Both the position numbers and the translations under genes were made by a program. Below are positions 52,001-63,917 of a stretch of DNA of 64,000 bases, piece after piece; the first letter of the stretch is position 1, and each line of letters begins with the position of its first letter. Source of the DNA: Lithospermum erythrorhizon. Lineage: Eukaryota > Streptophyta > Magnoliopsida > Boraginales > Boraginaceae. Below the pieces are notes generated by a model. The model worked only from the letters and a program-made list of their open reading frames with translations. It made no database searches and had not been told where the DNA came from. The stretch spans positions 806,001 through 870,000 of the forward strand of contig JADFUC010002431.1 in NCBI GenBank assembly GCA_019722365.1, in the 5' to 3' direction.

Positions 52001-55000
52001 TCGAGAAACTTGCTTTTGAGCCGCCTCCAATTTATTGTTCTCCTTGTGGTGCTCGAATAAAAAGAAATGCGTTGTATTATTCAATTGGTGCTAGTGATAC
52101 TCGACACTACTTTTGTGTGCTCTGCTACAATGAGTCTCGTGGAGATACCATTCTAATAGATGGATCTAATATTCCAAAGGCAAGGATGGAGAAGAAGAAA
52201 AATGACGAGGAAACTGAAGAGGGGGTATGTCCCTTAAGTCTCTTTTTGAATTTCGTTTGTTTTACTGTTTATAACCCAGTTAGATATATAAGTGGATGTC
52301 TAAGTCACTTATTCCTACCTATATGGTAACGGAAGTTAGCATAAGATAATGCATACTTCGGAGTGGTAAATTCAGGTAGGAGGCTATACGTCCATTCTGA
52401 TAAAATTTGAGAAATAAGTGTGTATTCCCCTCCCTCTTAACAATTTTCTTTTTTAAACCTCGTAACAAATTATCCTCCCTCTTTCCTCTTGTCCTTGAAT
52501 TTAGACCTTTCTGTGTGTTTGCAGTGGGTGCAATGTGATAAGTGTGAAGCTTGGCAGCATCAAATTTGTGCATTGTTCAATGGAAGAAGGAATGATCATG
52601 GACAAGCTGAGTATATCTGTCCCAATTGCTACATAGAGGAAGTTGAAGGTGGTGAACGTATTCTCTTACCACAGAGTGCTGTTCTTGGAGCAAAAGATCT
52701 ACCTAAGACTATCCTTAGTGACCATATCGAGAAGCGATTAGCTCAGAAACTAAAACAGGAAAGGCAAGACCGTGCAAAGTTTCATGGAAAAAGTTATGAT
52801 GAGGTAAGATCTACCTAAGACCATCCTTAGCCATCTGTTATTTTACATGTATCCTCTTCGAGCTATGCTTTTCTTTCTAGCACCTTCACACTTATCAAGG
52901 CCCACATTCCCTCAGATGAGGACACGGTCAAAGATTTATATCTGTCCTGTTTCCCTTCCACAAGATAAAATATTCAGTATGAGAGTGCGGGGGTTGGGGG
53001 GTATATAATGAAAATAGTTACAATTTATGCCTCCTACTTTTGTTTCCAGGTTCCAGGTGCAGATGGTCTTGTTGTAAGGGTAGTTTCATCAGTGGACAAA
53101 AAATTGGAAGTCAAGCCAAAATTTCTTGAGATCTTCAAAGAAAATTATCCTTCTGAATTTCAGTACAAATCTAAGGTATACTGAAATTAGGTCTATCTGG
53201 TGTCTAGTTTTAAAATTGGCCTTTGGTTTGATGAGATTTATGTTTCCTTATGACTTGTTCCCCCTCTATGGTTCTTGGCTTCTGGTTATGCCAGAGACTC
53301 CAGACTATTTATGTAAATTATGTAATATTACTTTTACCTCTTTATGGAATCATGTAACCAAAGTTAGGACGTTTGATATTCTCATTTATTGGTACTCTAT
53401 GTCCTGATTTTTTCCACAATTTAACTGTATACTAATAACTACAACTTTTCAGGTCTTATTGTTGTTTCAGAAAATTGAAGGAGTGGAAGTATGCTTGTTT
53501 GGCATGTATGTTCAAGAATTTGGATCAGAGTGCCAACAACCGAATGATCGCCGTGTTTACCTTTCTTATCTAGATTCTGTTAAGTATTTCAGACCAGAGG
53601 TGAAAACAATAGCTGGAGAGGCCCTCCGTACATTTGTATACCATGAAATTTTGGTGAGTTGCTTTATCTCGTTACTTGGTTAATCACTCTGTACTTCTGC
53701 CTGCCTGTATGGTTGATTTTTTCTTCATTAAACCAGATTGGATATCTTGAATATTGCAAACTTCGAGGTTTCACGAGCTGCTACATTTGGGCTTGCCCTC
53801 CATTAAAGGGTGAAGATTACATTTTATATTGCCATCCAGAAATTCAAAAAACCCCAAAATCGGATAAGCTTAGAGAATGGTGAGCTGATGGCCTTCTGCC
53901 TTCAATTTGTATCAACATGGCTGCTAACTTACTAGCTAATAGTAGTGCTCCAACTAGTTTGACTTAGATGACTATCTTACTGTATCAGGTACTTGTCTAT
54001 GCTAAGAAAAGCTGTGAGAGAGAACATAGTCACTGAACTGACAAATCTTTATGACCATTTCTTTGTGACGACTGGTGAATGTAGAGCAAAGGTTACTGCT
54101 TCCCGCTTACCCTATTTCGATGGAGATTATTGGCCTGGTGCTGCAGAGGATATAGTTTATCAACTTCAACAGGAAGAAGAAGGGAGGAAACAACATAAGA
54201 AGGGTTCTTTTAAGAAAAGCATAACAAAGAGAGTACTTAAAGCATCTGGTCAATCTGAGCTCCCTGTGAATGAATCAAAAGATCTACTGCTCATGCGTAA
54301 GGTATAGGACTTCTTGTAAATCTCATTTTTACTGACTGATCTTTTGCAACGGGCAGTGATTTGATGACCTATTGCAAGTATCATCCTATAAGATACAGAT
54401 ACATGTATATTTGGTGTAATTTGTTTTTGTGAACAACTTTATGCAACCAAAATAATTCAGCTTGGAGATCTGCCAAAATAGTGCAACATCAAATATTGAG
54501 TATACAACATTAGTTGGACAAGAGAAAGGCTTGATGTCATGATATTTACCTTCTAATTAGCTATATGAACAAAATTTTAAATTTAATCCAAAGAATCAAA
54601 CTTTAATTTTTTACAATTTTACCATGTCCATAAATCAAACAATTGTTGTATTATTTTGGTAATCTGTGGACTTAGCTGCATCATTTCTCGGATGCCAGCT
54701 TAATAAGGTTGTTGATTAAACCTCATTACTTTTTGTTACTCTGGTCCTCCTAAAGGTGAAATTTCCTTACCATCCGCTGTTACCATGTTCTAGATTTGGT
54801 ATTTGATGGATTGCTCCTTATGGTTGTCATGTTTATTTTTCTTTTCTAAATTAATCTGAAATGAACTTCCTTGGGTAGCTTGGAGAAACAATATGTGCAA
54901 TGAAGGAGGACTTCATCATGGTTCACTTGCAGCATGCATGCAGTCATTGTTGCATATTAATGGTGACTGGAAATCGTTGGGTTTGCAACGTATGCGTAAA

Positions 55001-56947
55001 CTTTCAACTTTGTGACACGTAAGTTACCCTTTTTAAGATTCTTATTGAGTTTATCGTCTCATTTACTTTTAGCATTTTAATATATCAATACTACAAGACT
55101 TGTACTAATTGATGACATTTATCTGAAAGCCATGATATTGATTTCAGATAATTTCCTAGGGTCACATGCTTCTGATGGAAGTAATTTGTGTTTCTGAGTA
55201 TGAAATTGACATGCCTTTATGTGGAACTAGCACAAACTTCATTGGTTTCGGATAATTTGCGCTGTTCACTGTTTTGCTGAATAATAAGGAAATACTTCCT
55301 CCATCCCATGAAGATTGTCCAGTTTTGACTTTTTCAAAAATTTAAGAGAGAACATTTCAATATTTTATGCTCCCTATTTAAGTTGACCTGCAATAGGATG
55401 AAAGTAGACTATCTTCATGGGATGATAACTGTTGGCTTGAATAAGCAAGTAGCATGATAGTGAAACAATGTCTTCATTTAGTTGGCTTTCAAAAGGAAGC
55501 TATATCTTATATATATAATGAATTCTTGCTTTTACTATCTCATAATCCTGCTTATCTGACACGTGCTACGAAGCTGAGAAAAAACGTGAAGATAGAGACT
55601 CGCATCCAATTGATCAAAAAGAAAAGCACCCGCTCATCCCTGTAAGTTATGAATACCGCCACCATGATCTGTTATGTCAGCTCATCCAAATTGTTTGTTA
55701 ATCATGCTTTCTTGATTTCAAAATAAAAGATAAAATAAGGTTTGGCACACACTTTTGTTTACGTTGCAGCCGCCATATGATGATTATTCTTATTGCTCAT
55801 TGTTGAGATGCACTGATGTGCAGGTTCCAATTAACGATGTACCGGAGGATACCAAAGATCAAGATGAGATTCTTGAGAGTGAGTTTTTTGACACAAGGCA
55901 AGCATTTCTGAGTCTATGTCAAGGAAATCATTACCAGTATGATACCTTACGTCGTGCTAAACATTCTTCTATGATGGTTCTTTACCATCTACATAATCCC
56001 ACTGCCCCTGCCTTTGTTTCGACATGCAATGTCTGTCATCTTGATATTGAATCTGGTCAAGGTTGGCGATGTGAAACATGCCCTGATTATGACGTTTGTA
56101 ATGCCTGTTATAAGAAAGATTGTGGTGTCAATCATCCTCATAAGTTGACTAATCATCCATCAACGGCTGATCGAGATGCACAAAATAAAGAAGCCAGACA
56201 AATGCGAGTTACACAGGTATACTTCCCTCTGTGATGCTCCAAGACCCTGTCGAGTTTTAAGTCCTTGGCATGTTTATCATATGGATCATCAAACTTGTTA
56301 TTTTTAACCTCAGTTGAAGATATTCAAAATTAAAGTGTATTTGGGTGAAATGCTCTGGTTCCCTTTTAACCTTAGTTGTGATTGTGAAATGACAGCAAAC
56401 CGCATTTGCAATGCATAATGAACTTGTAATGCATTCTCTTTGGTGCATGTTATTGTTTATTTGTTTGTTTCTTAGTCCTAACTTCATTATTTCTTTGGGC
56501 CTCCATAGCTCAAGAAAATGCTTGAACTATTGGTTCACGCATCACAGTGCCGTTCTCTACTTTGCGAATACCCAAACTGTCGGAAGGTGAAGAGGCTTTT
56601 TCGCCATGGGATACAGTGTAAAGTCCGGGCTTCTGGAGGTTGTGTTCTCTGTAAGAGAATGTGGCATCTCCTTCAACTTCATGCTCGAGCATGCAAAGAA
56701 TCAGAATGCTGTGTCCCCCGCTGCAGGTATAACTGCCAATATGTTGAAGAACCTCTTTTTCCTTCCCCTCTCCCTTGGTTCATATTTATTGTTTCATGAA
56801 ACTAATGCTGTCAATATATTTTGCAGAGACCTAAAGGACCATTTGAAGAGGCTGCAACAGCAGTCCGAATCTCGGAGAAGAGTTGCTGTAATGGAAATGA
56901 TGAGACAGCGAGCTGCCGAGGTAGCCGGGAACCGGTTGAGTAGATAA
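46029..56947 (+). CDS. HAC1: HAC1-like histone acetyltransferase (p300/CBP type), complete, 16 exons
   Basis: Nuclear transcriptional co-activator that acetylates histones. Exons: 46029-46222, 47163-47274, 47665-47941, 48022-48444, 48620-50418, 51928-52224, 52525-52803, 53050-53175, 53453-53653, 53737-53879, 53989-54301, 54879-55018, 55563-55641, 55824-56216, 56509-56726, 56827-56947; 1704 aa, close to Arabidopsis HAC1. Domains: Gln-rich N-terminus with repeated MIPTPG motifs; TAZ1 finger (~660-745; [11 protein letters not shown]); PHD-like finger from ~1035 ([18 protein letters not shown]); acetyltransferase core ~1127-1388 ([30 protein letters not shown]); ZZ finger 1 (exons 12-13); ZZ finger 2 (~1529 onward, CNVCHLD...[10 protein letters not shown]); TAZ2 (~1593-1690). 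All introns are GT-AG except 55019-55562, which reads GT-AC. ATG 46029 is chosen because it matches the family start (MSG...) and follows a splice acceptor. Confidence 0.95.
51247..51406. mobile_element. Stowaway-like MITE in HAC1 intron 5
   Basis: Terminal inverted repeats: tactcagtccttcccataaa at the left and the complement of gggaaggagggaata at the right, with gattgtcta / tagacaatc inside. About 160 bp, TA-flanked, same family as the MITE in the CYP86A intron. Confidence 0.7.
55019..55562 (+). other. HAC1 intron 12, apparently GT-AC, flanked by an 8-bp direct repeat
   Basis: Family comparison demands joining ...FQLCD to CYEAEK within the first ZZ finger. The donor is CTTTGTGACAC|GTAAGT. 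The only join that restores the frame (D-T-C-Y) ends the intron at CTTATCTGACAC|GTGC. TGACACGT occurs at both boundaries, and sliding the join across it gives no GT-AG option. The intron also holds a MITE. Confidence 0.6.
55292..55426. mobile_element. Stowaway-like MITE in HAC1 intron 12
   Basis: Left end atacttcctccatcccatga then agattgtcc; right end gactatcttcatgggatgat. Imperfect inverted repeats, about 135 bp, no coding capacity. Confidence 0.65.
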
Positions 56948-57670
56948 CATGATCCTGATTTCATGCAACATCTATCAACACATAGATAACATGATCCTGA
57001 TTTCATCCTGATTTCCTTCCCCACTCCATGTTTTGCATTATTTGTTCTTCCATTTTTGGTGTTTTTTATTTGTTCTTTGTTCAGTCTTTAGAATTAGAAT
57101 ACATTTTGGCTCTGGATAGGTATATAGGTGGGCTGATGTGATCAGTGTTTGTTGATATAAGTTATTCTTTGTTGCTAAAAATTTTGATAGAAATCAAAGG
57201 ATACATACATTGAATTTTGATTTGGAGAAAGAAGGCTGAATTGATGTGGGACTTTCTCCACGGGAACTATTAATTATTGATCTCCAGTTTCTGCATCTTG
57301 TTTCTCCAATTGCCAATCCAATTGCTATAATATCATCAAAAGACAACGGTAAGGCCAATATTGGGCCAGAATAGCTTACATACTACGAACTTCAAAAAGG
57401 ATTTAGTACTCATTTCAGATACGAAATCGCAAAATAATGATCATAATAATGACACAATTTATTGCACTTAATGACATAAATAGTGGTTCAATTAAGTTGG
57501 AGTTGGTTAAACTTAATTGAATTATCAAAAAATGTATTATTTTATAATTTTAGCTTAATTATTAATTTGAAGACTCTTATCTTCTAGCCTAGACTAACAA
57601 AAATATTATCTTAAAGAGTTTATTAAATAACTGCTACGATTAAATAATCGAATTATCGATTTATCGAAGC
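56948..57670. other. HAC1 3' UTR and downstream DNA
   Basis: 56971-57009 carries a short local duplication (catagataacatgatcctgatttcat-like text also lies just after the stop codon). The transcript probably ends before 57200. No other feature recognised. Confidence 0.5.
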
Positions 57671-57674
57671 TTTC

Positions 57675-58165
57675 TACTATAATGATAATTGCAAAAAAAT
57701 GAACTAAAAGACGAATTATTAATTTAGGATCCTATCCCTAGTCGCCAACCCAAAAATATTATCTTGTATAGCTTTTATTAATTTATCGTAGCTTATCTTA
57801 GAGACTGCTAACAATGAAAGATTAATTTATCGAATTAAAAAAAACCACGGGCATTTCAAAACGCATGACCACATGTGGGTTGCACCCCACTACACTCTTT
57901 ATAATATATAAGAGTTGATAATTGCAAAAATAAAAAAATTAAAAAGAACAAAAAAGACGAATTATTAATTTGAGTCTTAGATACTCTAAAATATTATCTT
58001 AGATAGTTTATTAAAGAATCGAATAATAATTTATCAAGTTTGTCTTAGACTATTTATTAAATAATCGAGTATTAATTTATCGAAGCTTAAAAAATCAAAA
58101 AGGACAAGCTAAAAACGTATGACCACTGTACAATTCTACTACACTCTTATATTATACTAAGATAT
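57675..58165. repeat. Two imperfect tandem copies of a ~240-bp unit
   Basis: 57680-57912 and 57918-58162 share, in order: gataattgcaaaaa, gacgaattattaattt, aaaatattatctt, ttatcgaa, cgtatgacca / cgcatgacca and cactacactctt / ctactacactctt followed by tatta-rich text. Directly visible; function unknown. Confidence 0.7.
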
Positions 58166-58379
58166 TCAAAAAAATTCAAGTGTATATAAGTAATTTACTT
58201 TGTCAAACTTAAACAGACTTCCCAAGTAAAAAATTTAGACGATAAATTACTTTTTATTTCATAATATGGAGTATAATATTAACATCAATGGAATGTATCT
58301 TCTTATTTGTTTGTTTTGTGTATTTTCTTATAGATAAGACGGTGATCAATATCATTAGATTTGTTTTTAAATACAATAT
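58166..58379. other. AT-rich spacer before the first 430-bp repeat
   Basis: No feature recognised. Confidence 0.4.
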
Positions 58380-58815
58380 TTTGAATTATTTTCTCTATAT
58401 AATTAAAAGAGATTCATTAACAAAATATCACCTTGAATACATGAAACTTCAATTCAAATAAATCATATTCTGATACTATTAATGGATATAAGTTTCTAAA
58501 TGAAGAAATCAATATTGAATGACATTAATAGTATGTTGAGAATGAGGTGAACCTACCAAAATTTAGGTTAATATTTAAATTTACGGTGTCTAGAGTTCTA
58601 TATTTAGTACGCATATAGATTAATCGACTTTAAATGATTCAACTACATTCACTTAAATTCACCCACTTTCATTATTCCCAAACTGAGGAGGCAACAAGGA
58701 TGCTATTTCTAATTATAGTTCACCTTAATTCACCTCGATACAACTAACAAATAAAATTTTATCCAAACAATATTTTAAAACATTTGACTAGATAAACTCG
58801 ACCCAAAGACCGAAA
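58380..58815. repeat. Repeat alpha, copy 1 (~430 bp)
   Basis: Shares long near-identical text with 62215-62640, including agagattcattaacaaaata, gaatacatgaaacttcaatt, ttaatggatataagtttcta, and the tail attttaaaacatt. Non-coding. Confidence 0.85.
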
Positions 58816-59460
58816 TAGTGTATGAAAGCTATGAAATAATTATTTTACCCCTAATGAAACTTCCTCAAACACTATACTTAGGAGGCTAAAATATGAGTTC
58901 ACCAAAAAGGAGTCCTAATCTAAATAAAACAAATAATTCCAACAATTTATTTGTTCAATTTTGCTATCGAGGCTGTCCCCCGGTTCGACATCACCAGCTT
59001 CATGTACGTTGTTCAATTTTATCATTTAATCATTTTCTTTACAACATATCCAAATAGTGTCATTACTTCATTCATCCCTCCTTTCTTAGCTTCACCATCT
59101 TACCTGCTACAAAGCACACTCCAAATAGTATATACAAAAAATATATGAATTTACTATTTTAACCTCCCCTATGGGTAAGTAAGTATATGTTGAGGAAGTT
59201 TCATTTATAGCAAAAATAAACACTTTATAGTTGCTTTTAACACTGCTTCTGGGTGTACTTTAGTATCCCCTTTTCACCATCCACCAAAATATTCCATGTT
59301 ACCTCCAATTTCTCACTCTATTCTTAAAGTTATCGCTCACCACCCTGAAAACATCTCATTTACTCCTATTAAAAAGTCAAAAACTCCAAATAAAAACCTA
59401 CTTCCCCAAACTATGTCACTACCGGCTCACGAGATAAAAATTATTGCTCATATTCTTCTT
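58816..59460. other. Spacer between repeat alpha copy 1 and repeat beta copy 1
   Basis: Contains only short frames. No recognised gene. The phrase cttcattcatccctcctttctt (59069-59090) has a similar counterpart at about 61939-61960 before beta copy 2, so the duplicated unit may include part of this spacer. Confidence 0.4.
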
Positions 59461-59699
59461 ACAAATTTGCATCTAAAAGTTCGCTATAAACTCTATTTTA
59501 ATTACTCATTATCTAAAAGTTAAGAGTTTACTCCTTCATAAAGGTATGCACAAATCAAACCGACCGAAACCAAAATCGAAATATCCTGAATCACCCAACC
59601 TTAATCAATTTAGGTTCGGCCTACAGTGGAACCAAATCAATTTAGGGTTCGGCTTGTGAATAATCGAACCGAACCGATTTCTAAATGTTCTATAGATTT
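59461..59699. repeat. Repeat beta, copy 1
   Basis: Text with accgaccgaaacc, aatttaggttcggcct and gaaccgaaccgatttctaaa recurs at 61990-62214 in the same order, directly before alpha copy 3. Confidence 0.75.
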
Positions 59700-61695
59700 C
59701 TCAATTATAATTTTCGATATAATATAAGAGACTATTAACAAATATCAAATTTTGAATACATGAAACTTCAATTCAAATAAATCATATTCTGATACTATTA
59801 ACAGATACTGTAACGCCGTGAGATAGATTTTATTATTTATAATGTACGCATCTTAACACAATAAAACCCCTCTTCGAAAACCCATCCGCGCATAAAGAAA
59901 ATTTATCAAACAATCGAGGCCCCGACTATCGCCTATCGCTTCCCAACCCGGACACGATCAATCAGATGCTGACTTGTGATTTGACGTAGCTTCGTGACTG
60001 AGGTCTCGGGATTGGGCACCTATTTGTCGATACCACTCAAGGTTCTGGACCTACATGATCCCGAAATTCTGACTCACTCAAGGCCGGGACAAATACGATC
60101 CTGCTCGCATAGAGCCCTGATCAGTGATCCCAGACTCTGGATAGAAAACTTAATCTTTCGACTTGGCTGCTGACTCGATATCAGTCCGAGTCGGGAAATT
60201 TTTAAGAACAGATAATTGCATTTTGACAAGTCCTGACTGATCTCTTTGGCCTTTAGATCTCAGTCGGGACTTAGATTACGTGTCTACCTAAAGGGCCTTA
60301 AAGAACTGGATCTCGCATAATCGACCGAACTCAGTGCTTAGTAGTTTGCTCGAGCATTCAAGTGCTATCCTGGTGGGATGATTGTTTACTATCAAGAGAA
60401 CGTTCTTAAGATCTTAATTGTGATTTCTCGATGTATAAACATGGTTATCCAAATTATATCCTACCCATGATTTACCATGTGGGCTTCTTTGAGGCTTAAT
60501 CATATAGTTTATTTTATTTATGAAATCCGAATTATCATATTCTCACCGCTGTGATCTTTATCCCGAAGCCATCAAGGCTTGTGCAGAATTCAACCTTTGT
60601 CCCTCGCTTAGGCGCCTATTTTGGTAATGTATTTAAGAACTTTTGTGTTCTTTCTCCGCTCTTTAATTTCAGCCCTATTTATAAGATATCGCTGGAAGAT
60701 TGTTTTTGGTGATCCATGATAGTTTTCTCTTGAAAGAATAATCTTGTGCTTTTCTATGCAAGAAATACATGCCGAGCTTGTTCTTACGCTAAATTCTTCT
60801 CCTGTTTTGTTGTGTTTTATTGTGTTTAGGGATGAAAATTTCTAAATATGGGGGGGAGGTTTATATAGGCTGGCTTTCATCGGGCTGATCCATAATCACC
60901 CTGATTGATCTTAACCGATTTAATTTTCGGCGCAAAGATCTCGAAATTGGGCCGAATTTTATGGAATTATTTTGTCCCTTAATCCAAGCATATTTATTAC
61001 GATGAATCGCTAAGGTTCCTGATTCTCTTTTTAGCTTAAACGCATTTTCATATTAGCCCTAATATTGGAGTCTTCGCTTAAACCTCTTCTTGAGTCTTTA
61101 TTTTGAAGTTCCAAGCCTCGAAACTTCCCATTTTAGCCAAACTAGCTGAAATTCATGTAATAAATTTTGAAATTTTTAGCCCTAATTTTAATTGACATTT
61201 AATTCGAGCTATTTTCTCGAACCTCGATTGAGTTAAAATTTATGTTAATTAACGTAAAACCCCTAATTTCGACTAGATTAATTTCAGGGGTTTAATTTCT
61301 AAAATCCTTATCATTTCACATGTGTACGATTTGAATCGAACTCCTAATTGTCACGTAAAATAAGTACGATCAATTTTTTATTTAATCGATTTTACCGATT
61401 TAAATAAATCTAATTAATTAATATTATTTAATTAATTTCGAATCGCCTACAGTTCTAAATAAAAGAAAAATCAATATTCAATGATATTAATGATACGTTG
61501 AGATTGGAGGTGAATCTAACCTAATGTAAGTTGCTAATATTTTTAAGTTTACCCGATCTAGAATTCTATATTTTGTATTCATATAAATTAATCGAGTTTA
61601 AAACGATTTAACTACATTTACTTAAATTCACGCATTTTTATTAACCTCCCAAACTGAAGTGAGGCAACGAGGACCATAGACCGACAACAAGTAAT
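59700..61695. repeat. Repeat alpha, copy 2, split by an insertion
   Basis: The left part (59700-59808) matches alpha up to gatactattaacagata. The right part (61452-61695) resumes at ttctaaat-aaagaaaaatcaatatt and continues to the end of the unit. The interruption is 59809-61451. Confidence 0.8.
59809..61451 (+). mobile_element. Probable solo LTR (1643 bp) inserted in repeat alpha copy 2
   Basis: Begins TGTAACGCC and ends GCCTACA (TG...CA). It is less AT-rich than its surroundings and has an LTR-like interior with a TATTTAAG element near 60629. The start resembles Ty3-type LTRs. No internal coding sequence or second LTR, and no target-site duplication seen (gatac versus gttct). Insertion limits come from comparison with uninterrupted alpha copies. 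Confidence 0.6.
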
Positions 61696-61989
61696 AATAC
61701 ACGCCCAAATATATAATCTTTCTAATCTAACTTCAGCTAAAGACAATACAGTTTCCATATGTAAGTGACCGAGGACCTGTATAAGTTTAAAATGGGTTTG
61801 AAATTACTAAATTAGTAGCCAATTTGGGTAGATTTGTTTCTTTTGATAAATTTGCCCCCCAAAGAGTACGTTTATTCTGTTTTTGGTTTCGCACAAAATA
61901 ATAACTTCGGATATAAACGTGATCGATGTGAGACATTCCTTCATCCATCTCTTCTTAGATGACTTCAAGGTTGATTTTGCCTTCAAAGG
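61696..61989. other. Spacer between alpha copy 2 and beta copy 2
   Basis: No recognised feature apart from a short stretch similar to the spacer before beta copy 1. Confidence 0.4.
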
Positions 61990-62214
61990 TTAAAACTTCT
62001 CCAATCTATATTTTAATTCCTCATTATCCAGATATTGAGTGTTTAATCCTTCGTGAGGTGGCGCACAAAACCGAAACCCGACCGAAATCGAACCGAAATA
62101 TCCGAACCGATCGAACCTCCAACTAATTTAGGGTTCGGCCTCGCAGTAACCAAATCAATTTGTGCTCGCCTTTAGAATAACCGAACGAAACCAATTTCTA
62201 AATTTTCTATAGAT
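61990..62214. repeat. Repeat beta, copy 2
   Basis: Counterpart of 59461-59699; shares cgaccgaaatcgaaccgaaat-like text, tttagggttcggcct and accaatttctaaattttcta. Confidence 0.75.
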
Positions 62215-62640
62215 TTCTCAATTATAATTTTCTCAATATAATTATAAGAGATTCATTAACAAAATATCACCTCGAATACATGAAACTTCAATTCAAATAA
62301 ATCATATTCTGATAGTATTAATGGATATAAGTTTCTAAATAAAGAAAATCAATATTCAATGACATTAATGAAACTTTGAGATTGAGGTAAATCTAATCGA
62401 GTGTAAGTTAATATTTAAGTTTACCCAGTCCAGAATTCTATATTTTGTATTTATATAGATTAATCGAGTTTAAATGATTTAACTACATTCACTTAAATTC
62501 ACTTATTTTCATTAACCCCAAACTGTGGAGTCAACGAGAATAAATGCTATTTTTAATTATAGTTCAAATTAATTAAATACGAAATAATAAAATTTAATCC
62601 GAACAACATTTTAAAACATTCCACTAAATTAACTCGAAAG
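62215..62640. repeat. Repeat alpha, copy 3, abutting the ALS small-subunit promoter
   Basis: Closest to copy 1. It ends about 100 bp before the ATG at 62743, so the repeat supplies most of the proximal promoter or 5' leader region. Confidence 0.85.
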
Positions 62641-62742
62641 GGCAACACTATAGACAACAATAGAGTTACGACGAGGACACTAGACAATAGGGATTAGGGA
62701 CTACTTCATTACAACCACATTTTTCATTTCAAGAATTTCCCC

Positions 62743-63917
62743 ATGGCGGCGATGTCAACTGCCACCACTCCCTACCACCGTAGCACCACCAACCTCCACC
62801 CCTCCAAAAACCTCAGCAAACTCCTCCACCTTAGCTCTGCTAGTAAACATTTTACATATTTTCAGAAAAATGCTTCAGTTTCAGTTTCAAATACCAATTT
62901 CAATAGACTTGTAGTCTCAGCCAACACCATTTCTGATCAAAATCCAATGACTGTTTCTGATCCACTTCCTTCAGCTTCCTCCAAGTTGGTTTTTTATTTT
63001 TTGGCTTATTCATAAAATAATTCAGTTATTGATTGTTTTTATGCTAGTAATTGTACTTAAAGGGTTGTTTCATGTAATTCAACGATACTTCTTTCAGTGG
63101 ATATAATTCAACGATAGTTCTTTCAGTGGATACTAGGATCTATTGCCTGCATTCAGTAGATTGTTTCTCCTACATGAAAGTAGTTTGCAACATAAACTGG
63201 CAAGCCCCGAGTAAACGGTTGCTGAATGTTTTCCCTAATTTAATGGAATTCTCTATGATATATTAACCTCCGTATGATTTATAACATTTTGTGCTTTTGA
63301 TGGTTGATTGTTATGCATCTTCTTTAATGAATAGCCATGTTGGTGTATATCAGGGTAAAAAGTCATACAATTTCAGTGTTTGTTGGCGATGAAAGTGGAA
63401 TGATTAACCGGATTGCTGGGGTATTTGCAAGAAGAGGATATAATATCGAGTCACTTGCAGTCGGTCTCAACAAGGATAAAGCGCTTTTCTCTATAGTTGT
63501 AAATGGGACTGAAAAGATATTGCAACAGGTCATAGAACAACTTCAAAAGCTTGTTAATGTATTGAAGGTAGGTACCTCATCCGTTTTGCCTCATATCTTG
63601 TTGTAGGATGCTTCATCAGGTCCCATTTTCCATTAAGCATTCATAACCTTGAAAAAGTGGTGTCATTGGAAACCAAAAAAAATAGAACCATAATAACTCT
63701 GCACTTTAGCGGAGTGATCAAGTATTAATTTGTACATAATGAAAATGTGCAAGAATGATTTCAATTATGCTGGTTTCTTGGATGATCTTCTGTATGAAGT
63801 ATGAACACATATTTCCTATGCCACATTTCCTAGGTTGTTGACATCTCAAAGGAGGCCCAGGTAGAACGGGAACTGATGCTGATAAAGATTAAATCAGATC
63901 CAAACTACCGAGCTGAG
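62743..63917 (+). CDS. Acetolactate synthase small (regulatory) subunit, plastid, 3'-partial
   Basis: Binds the catalytic ALS/AHAS subunit in plastids, raising activity and giving feedback control by branched-chain amino acids. Exons in the window: 62743-62984, 63354-63567 and 63834-63917, with GT-AG introns; the gene continues to the right. Residues 1 to about 75 form a Ser/Thr-rich, acid-poor chloroplast transit peptide. Exon 2 then starts the first ACT domain: [36 protein letters not shown], then [18 protein letters not shown] and [11 protein letters not shown]. Exon 3 gives [20 protein letters not shown]. These are hallmark IlvH-type sequences. Plant members have two ACT repeats in tandem; only the first is visible. 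Start ATG follows an in-frame-clean leader and gives the transit peptide. The promoter region is made of repeat alpha copy 3. Confidence 0.95.
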
